Part shown: positions 51,666 through 60,667 of the stretch, piece by piece
How positions within the stretch are numbered: position 1 is the first letter of the stretch
Layout of the letters: each line of letters starts with the position of its first letter
Source of the DNA: Candidatus Thorarchaeota archaeon
GTDB lineage: Archaea > Asgardarchaeota > Thorarchaeia > Thorarchaeales > Thorarchaeaceae
DNA: 64,000 bases
Assembly: GCA_029855935.1 (NCBI GenBank)
Contig: JAGSHN010000022.1
Span: 1 to 64,000, forward strand
Direction of reading: 5' to 3'
The notes under the pieces: model-generated
What the model was told of the DNA's origin: nothing
The model's input: only the letters and a program-made list of their open reading frames with translations
Database searches by the model: none
Translations under genes and position numbers: made by a program

Positions 51666-52739
51666 ATGCCTCCGCTCTCCAAATGGTTCATGAAGCAGTA
51701 TTGGCGGCTCACCACAATACGAGCATTGTTTGGCGTATTATTGGGAATGCTAGTCTTGGGGCGATACTACTATGGTTTCGTTCCCTTCCTGAGAGACCTC
51801 GATCCGTCCATTGCGGGGGCGGTCATTCTCGCGGGGATTCTCCTTGTTGGCTTTCTCTTCTTTGGGTGGCTCTACGACGATGTGCTCCGGCTCTGGAACG
51901 AAAAGTCGCAAGTGGCAATAGAGAAGGATCCCTACTCATATGTTCCCCTTCTACGAGTAAAGATGCTGGACTACCCCTACTTCTATTCTTGGCTGTACCT
52001 GCTAAAGAATCTGGCAGAGGAGGTTGAGGTCTCTACGCAATGGCTCTCAGACCTAGCCGCATACCTACACGAATACTACAGCCGAAGGCCCGACAAAAGA
52101 ACGGACCTGTTTGGTTCGCTGCCAAAGGGTGAGGCATTCCTATTGCGACACCCTTTTGCCGGAGAAGGGTCTGACAAGTCACCACGGCGGAATCTCGCCT
52201 CACGCGCAAAGAAAATGTTTATGCTACAAGTGTGGCGACTCAGTTGGGTTCAGAACTTTACGGGCGTGGTTCAAGATAGCCTAGTGTTTGCTGCTCTCTA
52301 CGTAGGAATCCTATTTGGATTGAACACTGGAGAGGGTACAGTTCCTGTAGGCTTGATGCTAGTAGGTATCATTCTCATCGCGGTTCCCTTCGTGGCGATA
52401 CAAATCGCCGCAGGATGGTACTATGACAAGAAGCTGCAGCTATGGAGCCCCGACCAAGTCGTGAAGGTCGAACGGAATCCGTTCACATACATTCCAGAGC
52501 CGAGGCTCGTAGGCTTCGCAGCACCGTTTCTGTTTGTAACGCTGTCGACGCTTCGCGAGCTGTGTGTTGCGTACGGGATTCCCGAGAGCGATATCGAGAG
52601 GCTTGCAAACCACATTGATGCCTTCTTTGGACTAGCCGCTGGAGGCGAAAGAGGGATTGAGAGGGCGTTGCAGCTGCAGAGGGAGTTCGGAGAGGTCTTC
52701 ACGATTCCCACTACGGTCGATCCCTCAGAGGAGGAATAG
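51666..52739 (+). CDS. Unknown membrane protein with two copies of a W-QYW-R module
   Basis: The product is 357 residues. Module 1 (about 6-110) and module 2 (about 183-285) each have: an amphipathic start with K/L-Q-Y/V-W-R-L, two membrane helices, then a W-L/Y-YD motif and LW, and an ERNPF/EKDPY-type ending (VAIEKDPYSYVP, VKVERNPFTYIP). The next gene carries a third copy. No catalytic residues. The setting in a glycan locus suggests a membrane partner of glycan synthesis or export; unproven. The gene is divergent from wecB. Confidence 0.65.
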   Translation: MPPLSKWFMKQYWRLTTIRALFGVLLGMLVLGRYYYGFVPFLRDLDPSIAGAVILAGILLVGFLFFGWLYDDVLRLWNEKSQVAIEKDPYSYVPLLRVKMLDYPYFYSWLYLLKNLAEEVEVSTQWLSDLAAYLHEYYSRRPDKRTDLFGSLPKGEAFLLRHPFAGEGSDKSPRRNLASRAKKMFMLQVWRLSWVQNFTGVVQDSLVFAALYVGILFGLNTGEGTVPVGLMLVGIILIAVPFVAIQIAAGWYYDKKLQLWSPDQVVKVERNPFTYIPEPRLVGFAAPFLFVTLSTLRELCVAYGIPESDIERLANHIDAFFGLAAGGERGIERALQLQREFGEVFTIPTTVDPSEEE

Positions 52740-52741
52740 AA

Positions 52742-53293
52742 ATGGCAATCAGGAAATGGATAATGAAACAATACTGGAGGCTTGTTCAGGTCAGAGGAAT
52801 TTGGAACCTGTTCTATGGAGTGCTATTGCTGGCCGTCGCCTACTACGCATACGTTCCCGTGTTCCTGCAGATGGGCGCAGCAGGGCCACTGGTTTTTGCT
52901 GCCCTATTGTTGGGAACTTTCCTATTCTTGGGATACCTGTACGACCGCGTCTTCGTGTTATGGGGTCCCCAACAAGAGGTAGTCATAGAACGCAATCCCT
53001 ACCAGTACGTGCCTCATCCCCGGGACAAGATTCTTTGGTTCCCAGTGTACACAGTGTTTCTCAACACAGCCGAGCTCGTACTCAGCAGATTGGGGAGAGA
53101 TGCCACACCGATTCGCGAAACACGCGAGTATTTTGCAATTCTACAGACTCTCACCCCGTACCGAAAAGAAGACCTTCAAGCAGCGCTCAAGCTCAGAAAC
53201 GAGTTCATCGCTCGTCATCCCTTCAGTCAGTTAGTTGACGAGGAAGACGTCGACACGGTGGCCACCGCGGACGGGGAAACTACACATGAATGA
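52742..53293 (+). CDS. Unknown membrane protein with one W-QYW-R module
   Basis: The product is 183 residues. Its first 110 residues match the module of the gene before: KWIMKQYWRL, two membrane helices, LYDRVFVLWG and VVIERNPYQYVP. The C-terminal third is soluble (EDVDTVATADGE at the end). It starts two bases after the previous stop, with GAGGAGG inside the end of that gene as ribosome site. The two genes form an operon. Confidence 0.65.
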   Translation: MAIRKWIMKQYWRLVQVRGIWNLFYGVLLLAVAYYAYVPVFLQMGAAGPLVFAALLLGTFLFLGYLYDRVFVLWGPQQEVVIERNPYQYVPHPRDKILWFPVYTVFLNTAELVLSRLGRDATPIRETREYFAILQTLTPYRKEDLQAALKLRNEFIARHPFSQLVDEEDVDTVATADGETTHE

Positions 53294-53687
53294 ACCTCTG
53301 TGTTCCGCAGCGCGGCCCGAGGCAAAGAACAGGACGGACTCTCATCATATCATATCATCATGCTTCTTGGCCTCACTCCTTTGATCCGACATCCTGGAGA
53401 AGTGCTGATCAGTCTCCCGAATCTATAGTGTCATCATTCCAATACACTCGCACATCTCTTCGTCTTCGGAATCCTGATCGCGGCACTGGGTGGGCGTGAT
53501 GATGGCAGGGTGAGTGTTCTGTGGAGATCGATATCATTCGTCCCTGAGGCGACATGTTGGAGAGATGTCACTCACGATGATGCCACACAGTCGAGATGCG
53601 CACCGAGGAGGAGTGAAAGGACCCGGCCGAGAGTCGAAACTTTGAAATACAAACCGGGCCGGCAGCTCGGGTAAGCGTGAATAGATA
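53294..53687. other. 394-base gap without a gene
   Basis: I see no credible open frame, tRNA or repeat family here. It includes an ATC-rich stretch (near 53341-53356) and two GATGATG words (near 53500 and 53575) that could be C boxes of C/D RNAs, but no matching D boxes and stems. It ends in the start region of the glycosyltransferase gene. Confidence 0.5.
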
Positions 53688-54722
53688 ATGAGGGTATTGC
53701 ACCTCGTACCAACCAGTGTAGTCGATTTCGTGAGGCAAGACATTGAGCACCTGAATAAGGTAGCAGGCATCAAGGCCACACCTATGCGAATTGGTTGGTC
53801 TGGTAGAAGAACAATATTCAACACTCTTCTCTCGCTTGTGAGACTCCTTGTGACTGGAATCATCGTACGATTGAAACGGCCAGATGTGGTGCATGCGCAC
53901 TTTCTCCAATCCACCATTCCCGCACTTGTCTCTGGAGTTCCTACAGTGGTAACAGTCCACGAGTCACGTGATATCCCGGCCCTCTTTTGGCGAAGTCTCT
54001 TTGTTGCAACTGCGCGTCGCTGCAAGCGTATCTATATCTCCCACCACAACAAGGAGTACTGGGAGGGGATATTGGGAGATGGCGAGGTGATCTATCACGC
54101 GGTCGACACAGAGATGTACAGTCCTTCCAAACGCAATGATGAACTCAAGAACTCTCTGAAGATTGAACTGAACTGCAAGTACGTTGCCCTTGCAATGGGT
54201 GGTTTTGTTCCCGATAGAGGATTTCACATCATTGTGAAGGGAATCGCCCATCTCAGACGAACAGGCGTTGATGTGGGCCTTGTCATCAAGGGCTATGGTG
54301 CAAACCAAGAATATGCGGCGCATATCAGAGAACTGGCGAGTAGGCTCGACCTGCCTCTGAAGATAATCGAGAGACATCTCACAGATGAGGAGATAGCAGA
54401 ACTGTTCGCATCGGTTGATGTGTATGTGCGTGCAACATTCAGCGATGGCTTTGGTATTGCACCATTGGAGGCCCAATCGTGTGGGACACCTGTTGTAGTC
54501 ACTGATTGCTGCAGTCTGAAGGAGATATTCGCAGACTCATCATTGCGATTCAAGAAAGGTGACTATGTGGGTCTTGCCGAACAGGTCAGCAAGATCTTGA
54601 CAGACACATCAGTTCGCGACGAGCTAGTCAAAGCAGGAATGAAGAATGCACATAGATTCCTATGGTCTGTGAAGATGAGACGATATGTTGCATACTACAA
54701 CAGTGTCCTACGCCGCCGATGA
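53688..54722 (+). CDS. Family 4 glycosyltransferase
   Basis: The product is 344 residues, GT-B fold. N-terminal LHLVPTSVVDF, HAHFLQSTIP and TVHESRD; C-terminal ALAMGGFVPDRGFHIIVKGI, LVIKGYG and the EX7E-type DGFGIAPLEAQSCGTPVV. It transfers a sugar from a nucleotide sugar, retaining the anomeric form. The start is ATG 53688 with TATA-like sequence near it. Base composition of this and the next genes is lower in G+C than the left part of the window. Confidence 0.9.
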   Translation: MRVLHLVPTSVVDFVRQDIEHLNKVAGIKATPMRIGWSGRRTIFNTLLSLVRLLVTGIIVRLKRPDVVHAHFLQSTIPALVSGVPTVVTVHESRDIPALFWRSLFVATARRCKRIYISHHNKEYWEGILGDGEVIYHAVDTEMYSPSKRNDELKNSLKIELNCKYVALAMGGFVPDRGFHIIVKGIAHLRRTGVDVGLVIKGYGANQEYAAHIRELASRLDLPLKIIERHLTDEEIAELFASVDVYVRATFSDGFGIAPLEAQSCGTPVVVTDCCSLKEIFADSSLRFKKGDYVGLAEQVSKILTDTSVRDELVKAGMKNAHRFLWSVKMRRYVAYYNSVLRRR

Positions 54723-54750
54723 TGAAGAGGCAGGAAATCTCATCATCTAC

Positions 54751-54768
54751 CAATTGTCACAATTGTCA
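54751..54768. repeat. Tandem repeat CAATTGTCA x 2
   Basis: Two adjacent copies of CAATTGTCA (54751-54759, 54760-54768) lie 30 bases after the glycosyltransferase stop, in the 273-base gap before the amidotransferase gene. Each holds the palindrome CAATTG. This may be a regulator site. Confidence 0.35.
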
Positions 54769-54995
54769 GTAGGCCAAAGAGGACTCTGGTATCCTCAAGC
54801 CCGCTCATATATGACTTGGGATGACACCAAAAGCGTGATTCATTTGAAGTACAGGTCCTATTGTGGGGAGAAGATATGCTATCACGGGCTGTTCGACGCC
54901 GGATAGTCATATGGTTCTGCCGCCATCAGATACGTGTACGAGAGTCTGGACCAAATTGATAAGGGCTAGCCATTCCGCAAGTAGATGAGCCTACT

Positions 54996-56888
54996 ATGTG
55001 TGGCATCATTGCGATACTCTTCAAGAACGGGACGCCACCTCAACGATTTGTGGAGAGACGGGAGCATATTGTCGATGTGATGTCTCACAGGGGGCCTGAT
55101 GGACGAGGAGTCTACGAGGCACCAGTGGTGTTTCTTGGCCACAGACGGCTCGCCATAATTGATCTGTCCGAACGTGCGAATCAGCCTATGAAGAGCTCCG
55201 ATGGACAACACCATATTGTCTTCAACGGCGAGATATACAATCATAGAGAGCTTCGTGAAGAGCTAGAACAGAGAGGTGTCAGATTCAAGACAACATCGGA
55301 CACCGAAGTCCTGCTGGAGGCACTTGTTTTAGATGGAGAGAGGATTCTTCCCCAACTCAACGGGATGTTCGCCTTTGTCATGTGGGATGAGAGTACTGGC
55401 AGAATGCTCATTGCTCGCGACAGGTTCGGCATAAAGCCACTGTACTACTATGAAGACGAGGAGCTGTTGGTCTTTGCATCTGAGATGAAGGCGATATTTC
55501 CGCTAGTGAAGGAGTTGCGGCCCAATGATGGCATACTCTATGACTTTCTTCACTACGGCCGTGTTGACCACGTGGACGAGACTTTCTTCCACTCCATACG
55601 CAGATTTCCAGCAGGGTACTATGCGATTGCGTCCGTCTCGGGAATACGCTTTGAGAGATGGTATGATCTCCGCGCACAGGTGAGAAGTCTTCGAGGTTCG
55701 CCAGAATTTCGCGAGAGAGGAGAGGCGGAGCACGTGGAAGAGGTTCGGAGACGCGTGCTGAGGGCCATAAGGCTACGCCTCCGTAGCGATGTGCCAGTTG
55801 GTTCCTGCCTCAGTGGAGGAATCGACTCCTCGACAATAGTGACGGCCTGCAGTACTCTCCTTGAAGACGAGAAGTCCGTGTTTCAGACGTACTCGGCCGT
55901 ATATGGTGATTGGTTTAGACTAGATGAGACAAGGTACATCAAGGCAGTGCTCGGCAAGACAGGATTTCACGGAAACTACGTAAGACCCACAGTCGCAGAC
56001 CTTGAACAGAGGTTCTCTGACTTTATGTATCATCAGGAGGAACCTGTGAGCTCTACGACCCCTTTTGCACAGTATATGGTGATGTATCTTGCGCACTCGC
56101 ATGGTGCAAAGGTCCTGCTAGATGGTCAGGGCGCAGATGAGATTCTTGCGGGATATGACTATATGGTGGGATTCTATCTCGCTGAGCTATTGCGTAGGGG
56201 CCGCATCCTGAGGTTCATACAAGAAGCCTATGTGCAGTACAGACGAAAGAATCGCGTGGGCCTTAAGGCTGCTCTCGCATCTTTTCTCCCACGGCGCTTT
56301 CGAAAGAGGGCGATGGGGCGTAGACAGCCTCACGTGAGCAGGCAGTTCGCCACAAGATTCCGCAGCCGGAGAATTGTAGAGCATCTTCTGATGGATCCGC
56401 CCGACCTGAATACAGGCCTCCTGAATCACGTATTGTGGAAGCTGCAGCATCTCCTGAGGTTCGAAGATAGAAATGCCATGGCATTCTCTATCGAGACGAG
56501 AGTGCCGTTTCTCGATCACAACGTCGTAGAGTACGTTCTCGCGCTCCCGCCAGAGTACAAGATAAGGAGAGGCGTCACCAAGTGGGTCTTGCGAGAGGCG
56601 TTTGGAGACCTTCTCCCGAGTGCTGTGCTGCAGCGTACAGACAAGATTGGTTTTGCGACGCCGGAGGAGCTATGGATGCGCAATTCCGAGGCGAGCGCTC
56701 TAAGAGAGCTGAAAGTTGCCCCGCATCCGATGCTGGCAGACTATGTGGATATGAAGTGGGTCCATCGCATCCTGAATACGGATCTTCGACAGATACCCTC
56801 GAAGGCCCTCCAGATGCTGTTTCGTGTGGTGTGTCTGCAATTGTGGCTCGACCTGTTCTTTCCCGTGGAGAGTGACAGGCCGGAATAG
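54996..56888 (+). CDS. Asparagine synthase-type glutamine amidotransferase
   Basis: The product is 630 residues. The N-terminal glutaminase has the catalytic Cys2 (MCGIIAIL), HRGPDGRG and FNGEIYNH. The synthetase domain has the PP-loop LSGGIDSSTIV and DGQGADEILAGYDYM. AsnB makes asparagine from aspartate and glutamine, but relatives in surface-glycan loci amidate sugar uronic acids. Here the uronic-acid genes around make the second role more likely. The TATA-like TTGATAAG lies about 40 bases upstream. Confidence 0.88.
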   Translation: MCGIIAILFKNGTPPQRFVERREHIVDVMSHRGPDGRGVYEAPVVFLGHRRLAIIDLSERANQPMKSSDGQHHIVFNGEIYNHRELREELEQRGVRFKTTSDTEVLLEALVLDGERILPQLNGMFAFVMWDESTGRMLIARDRFGIKPLYYYEDEELLVFASEMKAIFPLVKELRPNDGILYDFLHYGRVDHVDETFFHSIRRFPAGYYAIASVSGIRFERWYDLRAQVRSLRGSPEFRERGEAEHVEEVRRRVLRAIRLRLRSDVPVGSCLSGGIDSSTIVTACSTLLEDEKSVFQTYSAVYGDWFRLDETRYIKAVLGKTGFHGNYVRPTVADLEQRFSDFMYHQEEPVSSTTPFAQYMVMYLAHSHGAKVLLDGQGADEILAGYDYMVGFYLAELLRRGRILRFIQEAYVQYRRKNRVGLKAALASFLPRRFRKRAMGRRQPHVSRQFATRFRSRRIVEHLLMDPPDLNTGLLNHVLWKLQHLLRFEDRNAMAFSIETRVPFLDHNVVEYVLALPPEYKIRRGVTKWVLREAFGDLLPSAVLQRTDKIGFATPEELWMRNSEASALRELKVAPHPMLADYVDMKWVHRILNTDLRQIPSKALQMLFRVVCLQLWLDLFFPVESDRPE

Positions 56889-57140
56889 AATGACTCAGAG
56901 ACCAGTACCGGGCATATGATAGGCCAGGCCTGACTGAGAATCCGCTTTCGAAATGTCGAACCAGCAATAGCCAAGATGAGAGGCCTATGCAGTCATCATC
57001 TCACCGATTCCGAACAGAGTATTGCGTCGTGCCCCTCTCATTCTCAGGGGATTGTTCCACGGCCTTGCGCCATGGTCCCTCAGTAAAGCCATTTGGACAT
57101 ATTATGGCAAAGAGAACGACCAGCCCAGTGAGACGAGATC

Positions 57141-58145
57141 TCATCCTTCAAAGAGCCGCAGGGCAAGGCCGTACGCCTCAAGAAGCTTGTCCTGCTGTCG
57201 CTCCCATACCAGATTCTTGTGAGCGAACTCCATGATCTTGCTGGGGTCGGCAGGTTCATGTTCCGATAGAATCACAGGAATGTCCCGATATTCTCTGAAG
57301 GGAATCGTATAGGGCAGCCTACCGTGGGCCTCATAGAGGGCCTCTGTCATCAGGACTTCCAATCCGCAATTCAGATAGTCGAAGGTCTTTGCGGAATTGG
57401 AGTACTTGGTATACGGGGTTGTCTTGAATGGCAACAGCCCGTAGCGATACTCTGTGAGTCTCAGATACAGCTCCCGTCTGTCCAGCCCGTGTAGGACATG
57501 AAACTTGACGAAGTCTGTCAGCCCGGTCATGTCCCGGTGAGCTGCGAAACGTCTTCTGATGAAATCGGAACCGATGTACGCGATTCCGTGCCGATTTCTA
57601 TTGACAGGTAGTTCGCGGACCTCACGTAGGAGAGGGTAGTTGTGTAGTACGTAGACGTGACGACAATAGCGCCGGTGCTCCTGGGCAATTCTCTCACTCA
57701 CAGTGACTGTGACATGCTTAGAGAGAATGTCCCGCTCCCAGAAGGGAATCAAATGAACAAAGGGTCTGACTGTGATTGACTGTCGACCAGCTAGAGCGAG
57801 TAGGGAGTACCTCTGCTTGCTCCAATACTCGTGATCGTCGTAGACCATAGGAACAGACAGACCAGACGTGAAATGACCCGCTATGATGTCGTTGGCGTGT
57901 ACAAGGTCAGGATCGATTCGCGAGATTGCCTTGCGCCAGGCTCTTCTGAAGGGCCAGTCGAAGACGACCTGCAGGTAGTTTATGCGAGGCAGCATAATCA
58001 CGCCACGGAAGACATCTAGGGACGGCCTGCCAGTTCGGCCAATACCGAGAAAGTACACATCGTGACCGTTCTGGCGTGCAACAAAGGCAGCGCGCTCAAT
58101 CCTCTGGTCGGGCAGACCGCTGTGGCTTGCATACAGAACTCTCAT
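57141..58145 (-). CDS. Glycosyltransferase (GT-B), paralogue A
   Basis: The product is 334 residues. N-terminus RVLYASHSGLPDQRIERAAF, then VYDDHEYWSKQR, VSERIAQEHRRY, and YLRLTEYRYGLLPF, TPYTKYSNSAKTFDYLNCGL. It is close to the protein encoded at 62211 (same motifs, shared LPDQRIERAA opening). Both are likely inverting or retaining GT4-like enzymes; the sugar is not known. The start is ATG 58145. Transcribed against most of the locus. Confidence 0.88.
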   Translation of the reverse strand: MRVLYASHSGLPDQRIERAAFVARQNGHDVYFLGIGRTGRPSLDVFRGVIMLPRINYLQVVFDWPFRRAWRKAISRIDPDLVHANDIIAGHFTSGLSVPMVYDDHEYWSKQRYSLLALAGRQSITVRPFVHLIPFWERDILSKHVTVTVSERIAQEHRRYCRHVYVLHNYPLLREVRELPVNRNRHGIAYIGSDFIRRRFAAHRDMTGLTDFVKFHVLHGLDRRELYLRLTEYRYGLLPFKTTPYTKYSNSAKTFDYLNCGLEVLMTEALYEAHGRLPYTIPFREYRDIPVILSEHEPADPSKIMEFAHKNLVWERQQDKLLEAYGLALRLFEG

Positions 58146-58413
58146 CAATCAATCCCACTTGGCAGACATTTCTCGCCAATCAGGTGCGAGCCTGAACCAA
58201 TTTGCCAGACATATAGTAGTTGCGGTCCCAAACTCGCCTGCGAAGCACCAGTAGCGCCGACGAGAGAAATGCGCTATTTGGCCGAGGAAGATGGTGTGTC
58301 CCCAATCGCCCGCCCATTCTCCGAGGTAGCATCTCAGATGTCATAAGGGACACCACTCGGATAGAGAGGACGGCACGACCATTTTCTCGCCGGACAAGTT
58401 GTGACGCTTGGTA

Positions 58414-58425
58414 ACAGTTATAACC
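58414..58425 (+). promoter_or_regulatory. TATA element ACAGTTATAACC for wecC copy 2
   Basis: It lies about 40 bases before the preferred TTG 58461. It sits inside the frame that begins at GTG 58401, so that start is unlikely. The 315-base gap from 58146 also holds a two-way TATA-like CATATAGTAG near 58210 and no gene I can support. Confidence 0.5.
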
Positions 58426-58460
58426 TTCGAGAGGTCCACCGCGGGACTTGGTGCCTAGGG

Positions 58461-59768
58461 TTGGACACATCAGGAAAGCGACTTGTTGTTGTCGGGCTTG
58501 GATACGTCGGGGTTCCTGTTGCAGCCAAGTTTGCTGAGGCAGGGCTTCAGGTGACAGGAATTGATATTGTCGAGAGAAAGGTTGAGCTGATCAACAAGGG
58601 GACTTGCCCATTCACTGGGGATGAACCGGGACTGGCAGACCTTCTGGAAAAGATGGTCAGGAATGGCAGGCTGAATGCCACGACAGACTACTCGGTCATA
58701 CAACACGCGGACTACGTCCTGATTGTTGTGGAAACACCCTTTGACCTCAGAAGCCGTGAACCATACTACAAGGCGCTACGGTCGGCCTGCAAGAGCATTG
58801 GGAAGAATCTAAGATCAGGGACCCTTGTGGTCGTGGAGTCGACAGTCGCACCCGGCACCACCAACAACATCGTCCGACCAATCTTGGAGGCGGAGTCAGG
58901 TCTGAAGGCGGGCGAAGACTTCTTTCTGGCGACCGCGCCTGAGCGCGTGATGCCAGGCAAGCTTCTTCACAACATCACGTATCTCGACAGAAACATTGGG
59001 GGAATCAACCCGGAGAGTACGGGGAGAGCTCTGGAACTCTATTCTCTGATAGCCAAGGGGAACTTGCACCCTACAGACGCCATCACTGCGGAGGTTGTGA
59101 AGACCACTGAGAACGCATATCGAGATGTCCAGATAGCATTCGCAAACGAGATTGCACTGCTGTGTGAGAACATAGGCGTGGACGTATACGAGGTTCGCGA
59201 ACTGGTCAACAAGCTTGAGGACAGACATATGCTGATGCCTGGAGCGGGTGTAGGGGGCCATTGTCTCCCAAAGGACTCGTGGCTTCTGGCCTTTGGAACA
59301 AGAGGAAAGCACGAGCCGAAACTGATTGCCGTCGCCAGGGAGATAAATGACGGAATGCCCCGTCATATGTCCGAGCTCTGCGAATCGGCCCTGAGAGAGG
59401 CTGGCAGGGGGGTCTACGGCTCAAGGATAACAATTCTCGGACTCGCATATCTGAGGAACACAGATGACACGCGAAACTCGCCAGCATTCCCGTTGATCAA
59501 GGCACTAGAGGTACTCGGTGCCATCCCGACCGTACACGACCCATACGTGAGAGAGGCAAACGGCATCAAGCCGCTGGCTGACCTTGATGAGGCAATAGAG
59601 GGCTCGGACTGCATTGCCATCGTCACCGAGCACAGCCAGTACTACGACCTAGACCTCGACCACGTGAAATCGCTGATGCGAACGCCCATCATAGTCGACG
59701 GTCGAAAGGTGGTTGACAAGGAGGAATGCATCAAGAAGGGGTTCATATTCAGAGGGATTGGGCGGTAG
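58461..59768 (+). CDS. Nucleotide-sugar dehydrogenase (WecC/UGD-like), copy 2
   Basis: The product is about 435 residues. Rossmann VVVGLGYVGVPVA, catalytic cysteine in GAGVGGHCLPKDS, and LGLAYLRNTDDTRNSP in the C-terminal domain. It is a diverged relative of the copy at 46796. It also makes a UDP-hexuronic acid, perhaps from a different sugar. TTG 58461 is chosen because GGTG lies seven bases before it and a TATA element lies about 40 bases upstream; GTG 58401 is less likely. Confidence 0.9.
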   Translation: MDTSGKRLVVVGLGYVGVPVAAKFAEAGLQVTGIDIVERKVELINKGTCPFTGDEPGLADLLEKMVRNGRLNATTDYSVIQHADYVLIVVETPFDLRSREPYYKALRSACKSIGKNLRSGTLVVVESTVAPGTTNNIVRPILEAESGLKAGEDFFLATAPERVMPGKLLHNITYLDRNIGGINPESTGRALELYSLIAKGNLHPTDAITAEVVKTTENAYRDVQIAFANEIALLCENIGVDVYEVRELVNKLEDRHMLMPGAGVGGHCLPKDSWLLAFGTRGKHEPKLIAVAREINDGMPRHMSELCESALREAGRGVYGSRITILGLAYLRNTDDTRNSPAFPLIKALEVLGAIPTVHDPYVREANGIKPLADLDEAIEGSDCIAIVTEHSQYYDLDLDHVKSLMRTPIIVDGRKVVDKEECIKKGFIFRGIGR

Positions 59769-59804
59769 ATGCCCACCGCTGGTGCCTGAGAAAAAGACCA
59801 CCGA

Positions 59805-60470
59805 CTACTGTGGAGGCCTCTGGAACCTAATGATTGTCTTTTCCTGCACAAATGCCTCTGCATACGGCACCCCTATCTGCGCTCCATAGTAGCCCATATG
59901 GGAACGAATTGCGTTGATCTCAAAGTAGCCCCTCTTCTCCACTTGGGACCTGTATGAGTGGAGCATTTCCACTTTTTCCCGCACCTCATCCTCGCTCAAC
60001 GGAACATAGACGTGAGGAACGAAACCGGGACAGTTGCCCGGAATCTCATAGGCCAATATGGTTGCATCACGCTTCAGAAAGGCTCGGAGGGTCTCCTCGG
60101 CAACGGTTCTATGATCTTGGTGAAGATCGCCCTTCCAGGTGGCCAGTATCAGGTCATAGGGCGTCTCGCGCCCAAGCCGGTATATCGTGTCCAGAATGGC
60201 CTGTCTATGCTCCGGAAATTCCCGCACCGGAAAGTCAAGAATCGTCAGGTCGTCAATTCCGAGATGCCTTGCTGCAGCCTGACATTCTTTGCGCAGGACA
60301 TCAGGGGGATACTTGGATGTATCAACACTCTTCTTGCAGTCGCTGAAGACTACAGACTTTACGTGTGCTCCGGCTCGGACCAGCATCCTGACAGCCCCCC
60401 CAGCGCCGAGCTCCATGTCATCGGTGTGCGGCGACAGGACCAGTACTTCATTCACATTCCAGAACATCAT
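59805..60470 (-). CDS. PIG-L/LmbE-type deacetylase
   Basis: The product is 221 residues. Zinc motif SPHTDDMELGAGG (P-H-x-D-D), and WKGDLHQDHRTVAEE supply the other ligands. The family removes acetyl groups from N-acetyl sugars (for example GlcNAc-PI). In this locus it would create free amino groups on GlcNAc or ManNAc residues, sites for later charge or acylation. ATG 60470 is chosen; the frame is open upstream. Confidence 0.88.
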   Translation of the reverse strand: MMFWNVNEVLVLSPHTDDMELGAGGAVRMLVRAGAHVKSVVFSDCKKSVDTSKYPPDVLRKECQAAARHLGIDDLTILDFPVREFPEHRQAILDTIYRLGRETPYDLILATWKGDLHQDHRTVAEETLRAFLKRDATILAYEIPGNCPGFVPHVYVPLSEDEVREKVEMLHSYRSQVEKRGYFEINAIRSHMGYYGAQIGVPYAEAFVQEKTIIRFQRPPQ

Positions 60471-60667
60471 CTGTATCCAGATGCGCGGCCTTGAAGAACC
60501 AGATATCTGTTTTGCTGAGTCTCGCGTTTCGCAGTCCCAGGGCCTCACACCTCTCGAACAAGCACTCGTGCGCCACACTGAACGCTCACGTCGGGTGGTT
60601 CTCACAAAAGGTTCATCAGAGGCTTGCTCGCCCGATAGAGCCTGTCCACGCATCGGAGACCTATGGC

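Noticed and set aside
53495-53600. C/D-box small RNA candidates with GATGATG
   Set aside because: C-box-like words present, but no properly placed D boxes and no closing stem.
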